A stretch of 64,000 nt of DNA, taken from Silene latifolia. Its lineage: Eukaryota > Streptophyta > Magnoliopsida > Caryophyllales > Caryophyllaceae. The notes under the pieces are model-generated. The model was not told the DNA's origin, made no database searches, and was given only the letters and a program-made list of their open reading frames with translations. The stretch lies in the NCBI RefSeq assembly GCF_048544455.1, contig NC_133534.1, positions 224,654,292-224,718,291 of the forward strand, given 5' to 3'. Positions within the stretch are counted from its first letter, which is position 1; each line of letters starts with the position of its first letter. The translations under genes were made by a program, and so were the position numbers. Below are positions 23,772 to 42,640 of the stretch, in pieces.

Positions 23772-24160
23772 TTTTAGCATGTAAGCTTGTAAAACTTGAA
23801 CTTTAGACTTGAACATTAGAATAGCTTAGCTTGTAAAACTTTCATTTTCAATATATGAAATGAAGTTTGAGAAAATGGGAGGTGTTGGGTTGAAATGTAT
23901 GGTGTTGTGTGTGTTGAAATTTGGGATGTATGGTGTTGTGGAACATCGGTTTGTATGCAGGTTGTAAATATTTGGCTAGCAATGAAAACGAAAAAAACCA
24001 CCAAAACATACAGTGGCTTTGGCGACTGAATTGGGATTTGGCGACTGAAATTCAGTCGCCAAATTGGCGACTGATTTAGGGTAGTCGCCAAAATGGCGAC
24101 TGAATTTCAGTCGCCAAATCCCAATTCAGTCGCTAAATTTCCTCAGCCAAACTGGCTACG
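23772..24160. repeat. CACTA 3' subterminal repeats, first part
   Basis: After about 230 bases of trailing sequence, GGCGACTGA and its complement recur from about 24017. A perfect 40-base inverted repeat pairs 24022-24061 with 24094-24133. The block is cut at 24160 by the gag-protease element and resumes at 27576. In En/Spm such motifs bind the TNPA-type protein. Confidence 0.8.
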
Positions 24161-24623
24161 TGTGACGATTCGCACACTTGAGCCCTTAGATTTATTTATG
24201 CTTATGTAATTTCATTTCCCTTGTACATTTGTAGTAACTATTTTCTTAGTAGTTTTAGAATAGGTTTCCATAAATAGGTATATCGCTATTCTGAACTAAA
24301 CTTGTAAAATCAATGTTTCCTGCTACCAGGATGTAAATATCAAATTTCCCTCTTTAGGGAGTACTAGTGAATGAAAATCTACTTCCTACCTTGTGCCTTC
24401 GTATTTGCTTGTTGTTACTTTGTTGTGAACGACTCTTTGCCTTCACTTTACTAACAAGCCGTGTTTGTGGGATCGACACTAGGATCCCGACTCACACCCC
24501 GAGACCCGAGTATCGTGCTAGTGGGCGATCCCTCACTAGTACGAAGATCCTTGTCGCTTGCATCTTGCCTTGAGACGGGTAAGGGTGCGCGCCACGGTCC
24601 GGCAAAAGTAGCGGACCGTGACA
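24161..24623 (+). repeat. 5' LTR of gag-only element
   Basis: This 463-bp LTR is followed by the Met-tRNA-type primer binding site. Confidence 0.92.
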
Positions 24624-24690
24624 TTTGGTATCAGAGCCCGGTCTTCGGACGGGCGTCTGCAAGCCGCATTTGTTTATCGAGATCGAGAAA

Positions 24691-26112
24691 ATGGGCGAAA
24701 CAATCGAGGACCGAGTGGATGCCTTAGAGGACACAATCGACGTCAAGCTTCCCAAACTCGAGGACATCGTTATGCGGATGGCCGCGAGCCTCGAGGAGTT
24801 GCAAAAGACGGTTTGTGACCTTGAGACGAAGGTGGACGGGATGGATACCCGCATCCAAGCGATCAGTGGTGCGATCCCCGACGATCGGGAGGAAGAGATC
24901 AATCATCTGCATCGAAAGGTCGAGATGTTAGAGAACACTTGCGCCACGCTCGTGAAAGCGGTGGCCAATGACGGGAAATCTGTGGGGAGCCATAAGGTGA
25001 AGGCACCTCGACCTCGTGCCTACGATGGGGCGAGGGATTCGAAAGCGGTGGATAACTTTATCTTCGATATGGAGCAATACTTCCGAGTAAGTGGGCTCGA
25101 CGAAGACGCGGAAGTTGTCACGGCAAGCATGTATCTAGTCGACGATGCCAAGATGTGGTGGAGGGCTAGATACAAGGAAATCGATGCGGGCACGATTACG
25201 GTGACATCGTGGGCCGACTTCAAGAGGATCTTGAAGGATCACTTCTACCCCGAGAACACGGAGTTTGTTGCTTGGAAGAAGCTAAAGGAAATCAAGCACA
25301 CCAAATCAATCCGGGAATATGTGAGGGAATTCTCAGCGTGCATGCTCGAGATTACCGAAATGTCCGAGACGGACCGGACATTCGAATTCATTGATGGGTT
25401 GAAGAGGTGGGCACAACAGGAGGTCATCAGGCAGAATCCCAAAACTTTGTCTTCGGCCATATCGGTCGCGGAGCGCCTGCTCGACTTTCATGGAGAACGA
25501 GAGGCACCAAGAGTTGTGGCACCAACGGGGAATATGGGTGCATCACAAAGTGGGTACAATGGACAAAGGCCACAAAACAGCGCTATTTCAGTTGGGAACA
25601 GTCGGTTCCGCTCACAAGGAAGTCAAGCCCAATCGGCGAGCACTACAAACTCACCCTCAAGCTCGTCTTCTAAGGTGGGAAACTCTACTGCTTCCACAAC
25701 GAAGAGACCGTTTGCGTGTTTTGTGTGCAAGGGTCCTCACAAGATGGCCGATTGTCCGAACCAAGCGGAGTTCAATGCCATGTTCAAGAAGATGCCGAAA
25801 GGGGCTCAAGAACGTCTTGATGGGGCGTTGGCCGACTATCACCAAGAGTGTAACGAAGACTCGAGTGATGGTGAAGACCAACCACGGATGGGCTCACTTC
25901 AACGGATCAGCGCGATGGGGAAATACGAAGAGTCCTCCGCCAAGAAATCCAACGGGCTCATGTACGTGGACTTGATGGTGAATGGGAAGAAAGCACGAGC
26001 CTTGATCGACTCGGGCGCCTCCCATAACTTTGTTACGAAAGAGGAAGCGGATCGGTTGGGGCTAGTTCTGCGGGATGCTAACAGTTTACTGAAGCGGTCA
26101 ATGGGAAAATGA
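24691..26112 (+). CDS. Gag with zinc knuckle and protease motif of gag-only LTR element
   Basis: The frame starts at ATG 24691 (MGETIEDRVDALEDTIDVKL). An N-terminal coiled-coil stretch is followed by a retrotransposon gag domain at about 25080-25400 (FDMEQYFRVSGLDEDAEVV, then KDHFYPENTEFVAWKKLKEI). A Ser-rich linker leads to a zinc knuckle (CFVCKGPHKMADC, near 25718-25760) and, near the C-terminus, an aspartic protease active site (ALIDSGASHNFVT). Gag would assemble particles and the protease would mature them. No polymerase follows, so replication would need enzymes from another element. It is a fossil of a Ty3/gypsy-like lineage whose exact family I cannot name. Confidence 0.8.
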   Translation: MGETIEDRVDALEDTIDVKLPKLEDIVMRMAASLEELQKTVCDLETKVDGMDTRIQAISGAIPDDREEEINHLHRKVEMLENTCATLVKAVANDGKSVGSHKVKAPRPRAYDGARDSKAVDNFIFDMEQYFRVSGLDEDAEVVTASMYLVDDAKMWWRARYKEIDAGTITVTSWADFKRILKDHFYPENTEFVAWKKLKEIKHTKSIREYVREFSACMLEITEMSETDRTFEFIDGLKRWAQQEVIRQNPKTLSSAISVAERLLDFHGEREAPRVVAPTGNMGASQSGYNGQRPQNSAISVGNSRFRSQGSQAQSASTTNSPSSSSSKVGNSTASTTKRPFACFVCKGPHKMADCPNQAEFNAMFKKMPKGAQERLDGALADYHQECNEDSSDGEDQPRMGSLQRISAMGKYEESSAKKSNGLMYVDLMVNGKKARALIDSGASHNFVTKEEADRLGLVLRDANSLLKRSMGK

Positions 26113-26449
26113 GACGCGTCCAAGGAGTGGCTAAGAAGCTCGCGGTCCAAGTGGGTGAGTGGGCAGGGGAGCTCGACTTCACCACCGTTCCGCTGGATGA
26201 CTTCAAGTTAGTACTCGGGATGCAGTTCTTTCAGAAAGCATTAGTGGTATTGAAACCGAGTGACGGATCAATGCTACTAATGGGGTCTATCGTAGTGAAG
26301 ACGGTAGACAGCGACGAAGACAAGGGGCAGCATCGAATTTCGGCTATGAAGGTGATACCGACGCCGAAACAAGGGATGCGACCTTGGAGAATGCCTAAAG
26401 GTTCGGTGGAGCCAAGGGCGAACAAGACCAAGGCTAACTACGATGCTAA

Positions 26450-27112
26450 GTGGCACTGGGGACGAAAAAGAAGAGTCTACCCCCTCACCGAGGAGTAGAC
26501 AATGAGGGCCGAGATGCCCAAAGAAGTAGGCCTCGTACCATCAGGGGGCCGCGTCGATGTGTTGAATCGACGTCCTGGTTTGGGGGTCGATCGACCCAAG
26601 AGATAAGGCCTCGTACCATCAGGGGGCCGCGTCGATGTGCTGAATCGACGTCCTGGTTTGCGGGTCAGTCGACCCAAGAGATAAGGCCTCGTACCATCAG
26701 GGGGCCGCGCCGAAATGCTGATTCGGCGTCCTGGAGATCTCATATTCCCTTGAATGCAGGTGCGGAAGTGACGAGAGACAAGATGAAGGTCCGTTGGGGC
26801 CAGTACTTGAACGAATCCCGAGAGAGGATTTTTCAAGCAGCGGCAAAGTGGACGTTCCCGAGAGACAAGGAGCACGTGGTGAACTTGGAGAACATGATGT
26901 TCGGCAGCTTCTATGTCAAGGAACTCCAGCCTATCTTTGAGGGGACGAAGAGGCCAGTCATTGTTTGGGACGAAGCGCACATTCAAGCCGAGTTGTACAA
27001 GTCAATCCCCAACACTGCATGGACAGTCAGAGCTCACCGAGGATGTCTCACAGAAGCACCATTCAAGATTTTTTGTGTTGCCGAGGGCGGCAACAGATTA
27101 GGTGTGGGAGAG
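26450..27112 (+). other. 3' reading frame of gag-only element with 78-bp repeats
   Basis: A reading frame here contains nearly three copies of a 78-bp (26-residue) repeat starting at 26528, 26606 and 26684 (RPRTIRGPRRCVESTSW core, the third copy diverged). A unique stretch with WGQYLNESRERIFQAAAKW and VIVWDEAHIQAELYKSI follows. Each DNA repeat contains a small inverted repeat (CGTCGA...TCGACG). I do not recognise a family. Confidence 0.6.
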
Positions 27113-27575
27113 TGTGACGATCCGCACACTTGAACCCTTAGATTTATTTATGCTTATGTAATTTCATTTCCCTTGTACATTTGTAGTAACTATTTTCTTA
27201 GTAGTTTTAGAATAGGTTTCCATAAATAGGTATATCGCTATTCTGAACTAAACTTGTAAAATCAATGTTTCCTGCTACCAGGATGTAAATATCAAATTTC
27301 CCTCTTTAGGGAGTACTAGTGAATGAAAATCTACTTCCTACCTTGTGCCTTCGTATTTGCTTGTTGTTGCTTTGTTGTGAACGACTCTTTGCCTTCACTT
27401 TACTAACAAGCCGTGTTTGTGGGATCGACACTAGGATCCCGACTCACACCCCGAGACCCGAGTATCGTGCTAGTGGGCGATCCCTCACTAGTACGAAGAT
27501 CATTGTCGCTTGCATCTTGCCTTGAGACGGGCAAGGGTGCGCGCCACGGTCCGGCAAAAGTAGCGGACCGTGACA
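27113..27575 (+). repeat. 3' LTR of gag-only element
   Basis: This 463-bp partner of 24161-24623 has about five differences by eye and is followed by CTACG. Confidence 0.92.
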
Positions 27576-27874
27576 CTACGTCACCCAAATTTGGCGACTG
27601 AATTGAGATTTGGCGACTGAAATTCAGTCGCCAATTTGGCGACTACCTCAAATCAGTCGCCAATTTGGCGACTACCATATCAGTCGCCATTTTAGTCATT
27701 TGGCGACTGATTCTTCAGTCGCCAAATTTGGCGACCGACTTTAGTCGCCAAAGTTAGAAAAGGCGACTAAGCTCCGCGACTGACGTTTGGCGACTGACTT
27801 CAGTCGCCAAATTGATTTTGGCGACTGATTTCAATCGCCAAAATCAGTCGCCTGTTTTAATTCTTTTTGTAGTG
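27576..27874. repeat. CACTA 3' subterminal repeats and terminal inverted repeat
   Basis: About fifteen GGCGACTGA/TCAGTCGCC motifs in both orientations lead to the terminus TTTTTGTAGTG at 27864-27874. This is the rest of the block cut by the gag-only element. Confidence 0.88.
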
Positions 27875-28888
27875 TTACCTTACATGAAATTGAATTTGGA
27901 CCACACAAAACTTACCAAAAAAGAAACGGGGAACCAACAACCGACTAGCATCGAAAAGGAAAGAGGAACCAACAATCAGACTAGGAGGGAGTATATTTAA
28001 ATAAATCTGAAATGTTTGATTAGAATATTTTTTAAAAGCAATCATTATTATTTACTAATTAAATTTCAAATCTAATGAATTATGAAATATTAGATTTTTT
28101 GGAAGTCTAGATTGATTTATTTACCTTTTAATAGTTTCCAAAATAAGCGGGGTCTGTTTATTTTAAGGAAACTCACCATATTCTGTTATTCTCTAAATTT
28201 ATATTTTAACTAAAACTATATAATATTTATATTGAAGTCTTTTGTTCAGCTCCGTCACACAGCGCTATCAGTTAAAAACTACATAGTATAATTAATTTGT
28301 ATAGATTTATTTAATAGAAGTTCCTTGATTTCTGTAGTATTGATAAAATATTAAAACGGATCAAATAGTACTCGTTTATGTATGATTAAGACAAAAATGG
28401 AACATAATAGGTATGATCTTGTCCTCGCAGACAAAGATAAAACATATAGACATGATCGACATTGTATTCACATCATAATATATCCCCTATCATACATTAG
28501 AGGGTCCTCGCATTCACATGCATTGCATTACTAACATTTTGCAGGTATCACCTACATGAAAAGTGCACAATAAAATTGGGCCAACTACGAGACTCACCCT
28601 TGGTGACCAGATAACAGGATGGTAAGGGCAGGTGGAAACTATTCCTCTTGATCCATTGTCCAGGATTACAAAGATATCAAGCATCGCTCCCAAAGATCTG
28701 CCGAGGATCCCAAGATCGCCATCGGTCCCTAGTGTCAGACATCTGATCTGCTCCCTGACATCCGCCCCGTGATATTTGGCCAGTAAAATGTCCAGTTCAA
28801 GATCGACGCCCGGTCCCAAGTCGATCGTCTGGTCCCAAGAATCAGTCGTCTGGTCACCAACGCCAGCCGTCTGGTTACCAACGCTAGC
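27875..28888. other. Intergenic sequence, no recognised gene
   Basis: The first 600 bases are plain AT-rich DNA. From about 28490 the sequence is more GC-balanced and ends in three 21-bp tandem repeats (28821-28883, core CGTCTGGT-CCAA) next to the truncated LTR element. A 101-codon minus-strand frame at 28514-28819 has no recognised similarity. Confidence 0.6.
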
Positions 28889-30700
28889 TGTAATACTACG
28901 GTTTTCTATGTCATTGGGTACTCTATCGAGTGGGGCTTACTCTGTCGAGTAATTATGTTTGGTCTACGAAACAGTGTTCTGCTGATGGGTACTCGATCGA
29001 GTAAGTTGGGGACTCGATCGAGTAAGGGTCACTTGATCGAGTAAGTTACTTACTAGATCGAGTAAGTTTGTTTTACGGGTTGTTTTTGACGGGTTTTGAT
29101 AGCAACGTGAGAAATATATATAATCTTAATTCGTCAGTTTTTTTTTCATTTTTTTACACTTTTCTAAACTTCACAAAGACAAAACAAAGTTACGTTGCTT
29201 CTCTCTCTCATTGCTATCAAATCCTAAAGGCTAGAATCGTCGGATCGTTGTGTTCCTTGCGTCGTTGAGACCGTCGTATTATGGGTAAGATCCTAGTATA
29301 GTTTTTATGTTGTTTCTTTGATTTTGGTTGAAACCCTAATTGGGTAAATTGGGGATTTTGAGAGTATTGTGTTTATTAGATGGTGATGGTATGATTGTAT
29401 GTTTGATAGAAGGTGATTTCATTTAAGAACGATTTTGATTAGCTGATTGTGACGATCTTGGTGGTTGATTTTCCAGGTAGGGTTTTCCTACTCAGTTATT
29501 GTATAAATGATTATAAGATGGTTGTTTGGTTGATTAGCATGATGATTATATCGCAATTTGTATTGGTATTGTTTGAATTGATATTGTGATTGGTTGTTGT
29601 TGATTGTCTGTGGTTCTCGAGGTGCGCCCTCGCCTTAGTGGAGTCACTTGCGGGAGTGGCTTCACTCCCTTGATTCGCCCTCTGTGAAACCCGCCACAGA
29701 AGTGGATGTGCACATTAAGGAACATGGATTATTCGCTCGATGGAGATGAGCGGGGCTTAGGTGGGAACGGCTGCGGTCCCCCACCTGCGGTGAGGAACAT
29801 CTGTTGCGATGGATATTCTGGCAGGGCTACACACTTTAGTGTGTAGTCAGATGGTTGGTGATGTGACGGTGTTGGAGATTGTGATTGTGTATCTGTTGTT
29901 GTTTATCTTATATTGTTTATGTAGTAACTGACCCCATTTAAATGTTTTAAAAACTATGGTGATCCATTCGGGGGTGGTGAGCAGTTGTCTAGCAGGTATA
30001 CTGTGGATGCGGGCGAGATTAGCTAGGGATGGAGTTACCGCGAGTTTAATAGTAGTCTTCCGCTGTTGGGTCATGACATTTTATTTACTTTAGTTGGTTT
30101 TGGTTTGGAACAGTTGTATTGTACTTTATAGTTTGGTTTTGATGTAATCACTTTAAATTAATTTACTTAAAGTACGTTTCTTGATGGTCACTTTTGATTA
30201 CTATGCCTCGGGTAACCGAGATGGTTGCATTCCCATGCCTTAAGGGTAAGGCACTTGGAGTATGGGGGTGTTACAAAGTGGTATCAAAGCGACGATTTTG
30301 GAACCTGTAACTAATGAGCCCAATGAATATAAAGAGTCAGATTAAAATGAACCCGGGTAGGAGTTGATAGGAGCTAATGCAAAGGCTTGGGAGACGTCCT
30401 AAAGTCGCGATCTCGCCCTAAAACTGTGAACCGGTCACTAGAGGGTGTCATGGGATCGCTATGTGTTTACTAATGTTCTATTGCGTATGTTGGATAATAT
30501 GTTGTATAGCAATGTTGGATGATATTGATTATGAAGAGCGTATTCAGACTTTCGTCGTATGCCATCAACATGGTGGTGTTAACTGATGCAATTATTACCT
30601 TGTTTTAGTTTATATTATTAGTACTCATACTCATGGTGTTTTATGTTGTAGTTTATACTTTATAGGTATGATTTAGTAAACCGTACCACTATTAACTCTT
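28889..30700 (+). mobile_element. Truncated chromovirus relative: one LTR plus start of leader
   Basis: The LTR at 28889-30275 starts TGTAATACTACG and ends GGGTGTTACA. It is clearly related to the 13920-15260 LTR, with six TACTCGATCGAGTA-like palindromes near its start and the same CTCGGGTAACCGAGATGG block near its end. A diverged primer binding site (TGGTATCAAAGC) and about 150 bases similar to the other element's leader follow. No gag, pol or second LTR is present, so the element was truncated. The right limit is approximate. Confidence 0.8.
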
Positions 30701-30712
30701 TCTTCACAACTG

Positions 30713-30760
30713 TAAAAAAAAAAAAAATAAAAAAAAAAAAAAAAAAAAATAAAAAAAAAA

Positions 30761-30808
<48 letters not shown>
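30713..30808. repeat. A-rich tract and (AAT)n microsatellite
   Basis: A poly-A-like tract (30713-30761) runs into (ATA)n to about 30806. Confidence 0.9.
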
Positions 30809-30810
<2 letters not shown>

Positions 30811-31277
30811 TTTAAAAGTTCAAAGTTCAAAATAAAATAAAATGGTGAATGGTGTCTAGAAGCAATACGAATATACAAGACAACGCTGAAAGATTGAGAC
30901 TCAATACCGCATTAGCAGGTTTAACATCGGTTGAAACAGCCGATGAGTCTCTCATTTACATTCTGATTCCTGAATGAATACTATGTACATGAATGCTAGC
31001 TTATTTGGTGCTGGTTGTTTGCATATACAACTTAGTTATAGGCTAATAGCTATAAAACGCTTGTGAATACAGCACCAGCATTCGATTAACTTCACAGCAA
31101 TTACTCTACGACTCCTTGCATCTTATGGTCCACAACAGCAGACCAGTCAAGTCAAAATTGAAGCAAGGAACCAACATTTCAGGGGAGTACTTTTGGGCCT
31201 TGAAAGTTGGCCCAACTAGAACGACATCTATCTACCAAATAGAAAGGATGTTTTCCTGGGACTTGATCATTTGGAAC
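30809..31277. other. INO80 downstream region
   Basis: No coding was seen. It probably holds the 3' untranslated region of INO80, whose stop codon is at 31278-31280 on the minus strand. I could not fix a polyadenylation site. Confidence 0.5.
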
Positions 31278-40938
<9,661 letters not shown>

Positions 40939-40984
40939 AATTAATAAAGATGAAGATGAAGATTATGGAAGGAATAATGATGAG

Positions 40985-41022
40985 AGGTTCCTTTATAATC
41001 CCCAAATTATAAAAGGAACCCT
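40985..41022 (-). promoter_or_regulatory. Hairpin-forming inverted repeat upstream of INO80 start
   Basis: Arms at 40985-40999 and 41006-41022 (AGGTTCCTTTATAAT and its near complement) pair around a 6-base loop, 47-84 bases before the INO80 ATG. It may be a 5' UTR hairpin. The arms also contain TATAA-like words, so a core-promoter role is possible. Confidence 0.45.
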
Positions 41023-42071
41023 AGAAAAGATGAACAAAGTGATGAGAGATAATGTATGAGAGAAATTGAGAATATGAGTTGGAGATGAGGATGGTTTATT
41101 GTTTTCTTCTTTATCGGGTCGGGTTCCTCACAGACGGTGGAAACGAAACCGTCTCTTTCCTTCCTACGCCGCTTGATAACCTGCGCTTTTCCTTGTGACA
41201 TTTTCCCCCAATCTATCGTGCGCTTCTTTTCTTTTCTTTTTTTTAAAAAAAAAAATTGTAAACGGATTTTTGCCGAAGACGATGTTGTGTTAGCTCAAGT
41301 ATGGAACAACGGATGCTCTTTATGCTCCTCGTCATCGTACTAGAGGCAATACTATTGGAGTTATGTGTGAGCCAAGGTGAAGAGTAAATACATGCTTTTC
41401 CCCTTCCATTGATTTCTTTACATTTATCTTTTTGTACAAATATTTTAGAGAGGTAAAAATAGGTGATATAGGGAGGCATTTGGCAATAAAAAAACTTTAT
41501 TATCCCCTAAGCAAGTAGGATAGGTCGGTAGAAAAGTATCATAGTCATTTAGAAAAATTGTAAGTGGCTAAAAATACAAACGTAAAAAATCAAATGGAAC
41601 GGCCCAATTGAAATACGTAAAGAACTCAATGGAATAGAGGAAGTATAACATTTGACAACTAGTGTACCTACAGCATGAAAATTAATCTTAAACCTCTTAA
41701 AACATAAGAACATCTAAAAATCCATAACCTTTAAAAAGAGTAAACTTACTCTTACTGTAGCTATGAATAGTTCATCCTCAAGTGTACCCTCCACCGTTGG
41801 ATTCTTCTTCAAGATCTTGTCCCTCCATTTTTCCTAAAATCACGCCCACAATCTCTCCTTTTCCTCACCCATTTCACTCCACCACTTATTCTCATCCCTC
41901 TCTTGTTTCTCTCACTGCGATTGAGTGTCGTCGGCAAAACCTAGGTATGGGTCGTTAATCAATTTCTATTATTCCGCTTTTGATGATTTCAAAGCTATTT
42001 CGTTCCGTTCTCGTTTCACTGCCTTGATTGATGGAACTTCGACCCTAGGTTTCACGGGTTTGGATTTTGCG
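41023..42071. other. INO80 upstream/intergenic region
   Basis: The minus-strand INO80 promoter should lie in the first few hundred bases. Near 41880-41950 a pyrimidine-rich stretch resembles a plant 5' leader, and it may be left over from a gene start that once preceded the MYG1-like exons. I see no convincing coding sequence. Confidence 0.5.
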
Positions 42072-42367
42072 TTTCGAGGTGGTTTGGTTTGGCTCAGGTA
42101 ATATTCTCGACATACAGTTTTGAACTAATTTTCGTAATTGATGGTTGGAAATCCGAGGATTTGATACTAAACTTAGCAGTGTTGTTCTTGTATATAAGGT
42201 GCTCGACGAAATGTCTCATTTCGAGGTGGTTTGGTTTGGCTCAGGTAATATTCTCGACATCCAGTTTTGAACTAATTTTCGTAATTGATGGTTGGAAATC
42301 CGAGGATTTGATACTAAACTTAGCAGTGTTGTTCTTGTATATAAGGTGCTCGACGAAATGTCTCATT
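42072..42367. repeat. 147-bp tandem duplication
   Basis: Two almost identical units, 42072-42218 and 42219-42367, each start TTTCGAGGTGGTTTGG and end near GACGAAATGTCTC. I noticed one base difference (catacag versus catccag), so the duplication is recent. Confidence 0.9.
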
Positions 42368-42442
42368 GAAATCGCTTTCTTTTTTCGCATGATTTTATAT
42401 TTTTCGAGTGATTTTATATTTGAGTGACGTCGACAATTTGTA

Positions 42443-42531
42443 GTCCCTCCGTCACAATCATTTGTTTACCTATTATATTATTTGTGAGAGGTATTTAATC
42501 AAAGGTAAACAAATGATTGCGACAGAGGGAG
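42443..42531. mobile_element. Stowaway-type MITE
   Basis: This 89-bp element has near-perfect terminal inverted repeats of about 30 bases (GTCCCTCCGTC... and ...GACAGAGGGAG, with TCATTTGTTTACC inside) flanked by TA. These are the ends and target site of Tc1/mariner-derived Stowaway MITEs. Confidence 0.88.
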
Positions 42532-42640
42532 TAAGTATTATTGGTTTGAGTTCGATTTTGGGTTAGTGGGCTTTTATATGTTTTCGGAATGTTTTATTTA
42601 AGTTGAATGTGTCTGGTGATACTTATCTTTGGATTTGTAG

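Larger units (their letters stand above)
24161..27575 (+). mobile_element. Non-autonomous LTR retrotransposon with gag and protease only (TR-GAG type)
   Basis: LTRs of 463 bp at 24161-24623 and 27113-27575 start TGTGACGAT and end GACCGTGACA. The target duplication CTACG is at 24156-24160 and 27576-27580. The primer binding site TGGTATCAGAGC is at 24626-24637, and a purine-rich GGTGTGGGAGAG precedes the right LTR. The interior encodes a long gag with zinc knuckle and a protease motif, but no reverse transcriptase or integrase, so it is non-autonomous by structure. By eye only about 1% of LTR sites differ, so it is young. It is G+C-richer than its surroundings. Confidence 0.92.
1..27874 (+). 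mobile_element. CACTA (En/Spm) DNA transposon with three nested LTR elements; left end outside the window
   Basis: The right terminus at 27874 reads TTTTTGTAGTG, which is CACTACAAAAA on the other strand, the hallmark end of plant CACTA elements. It is preceded by several hundred bases of repeated GGCGACTGA motifs in both orientations, as in En/Spm subterminal regions. Inside are two genes in CACTA order: a TNPD/TNP2-like transposase and a Ptta/En/Spm second gene, both on the plus strand. No matching left terminus is visible before the transposase, so the element starts upstream of base 1. Three LTR retrotransposons (9016, 8288 and 3415 bp) are inserted, leaving about 7.2 kb of CACTA sequence in the window. 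Stops and frameshifts in both genes show that this copy cannot supply its own transposase; with intact ends it might still be mobilised in trans. The 3-bp target duplication (TTA follows the right end) cannot be checked without the left flank. Confidence 0.9.

Noticed and set aside
27975-27995. AGGAGGGAGTA word resembling a Stowaway end
   Set aside because: No matching left terminus could be found nearby.
28514-28819. Minus-strand frame of 101 codons downstream of the CACTA element
   Set aside because: No recognised similarity and adjacent to simple repeats; not enough to call a gene.
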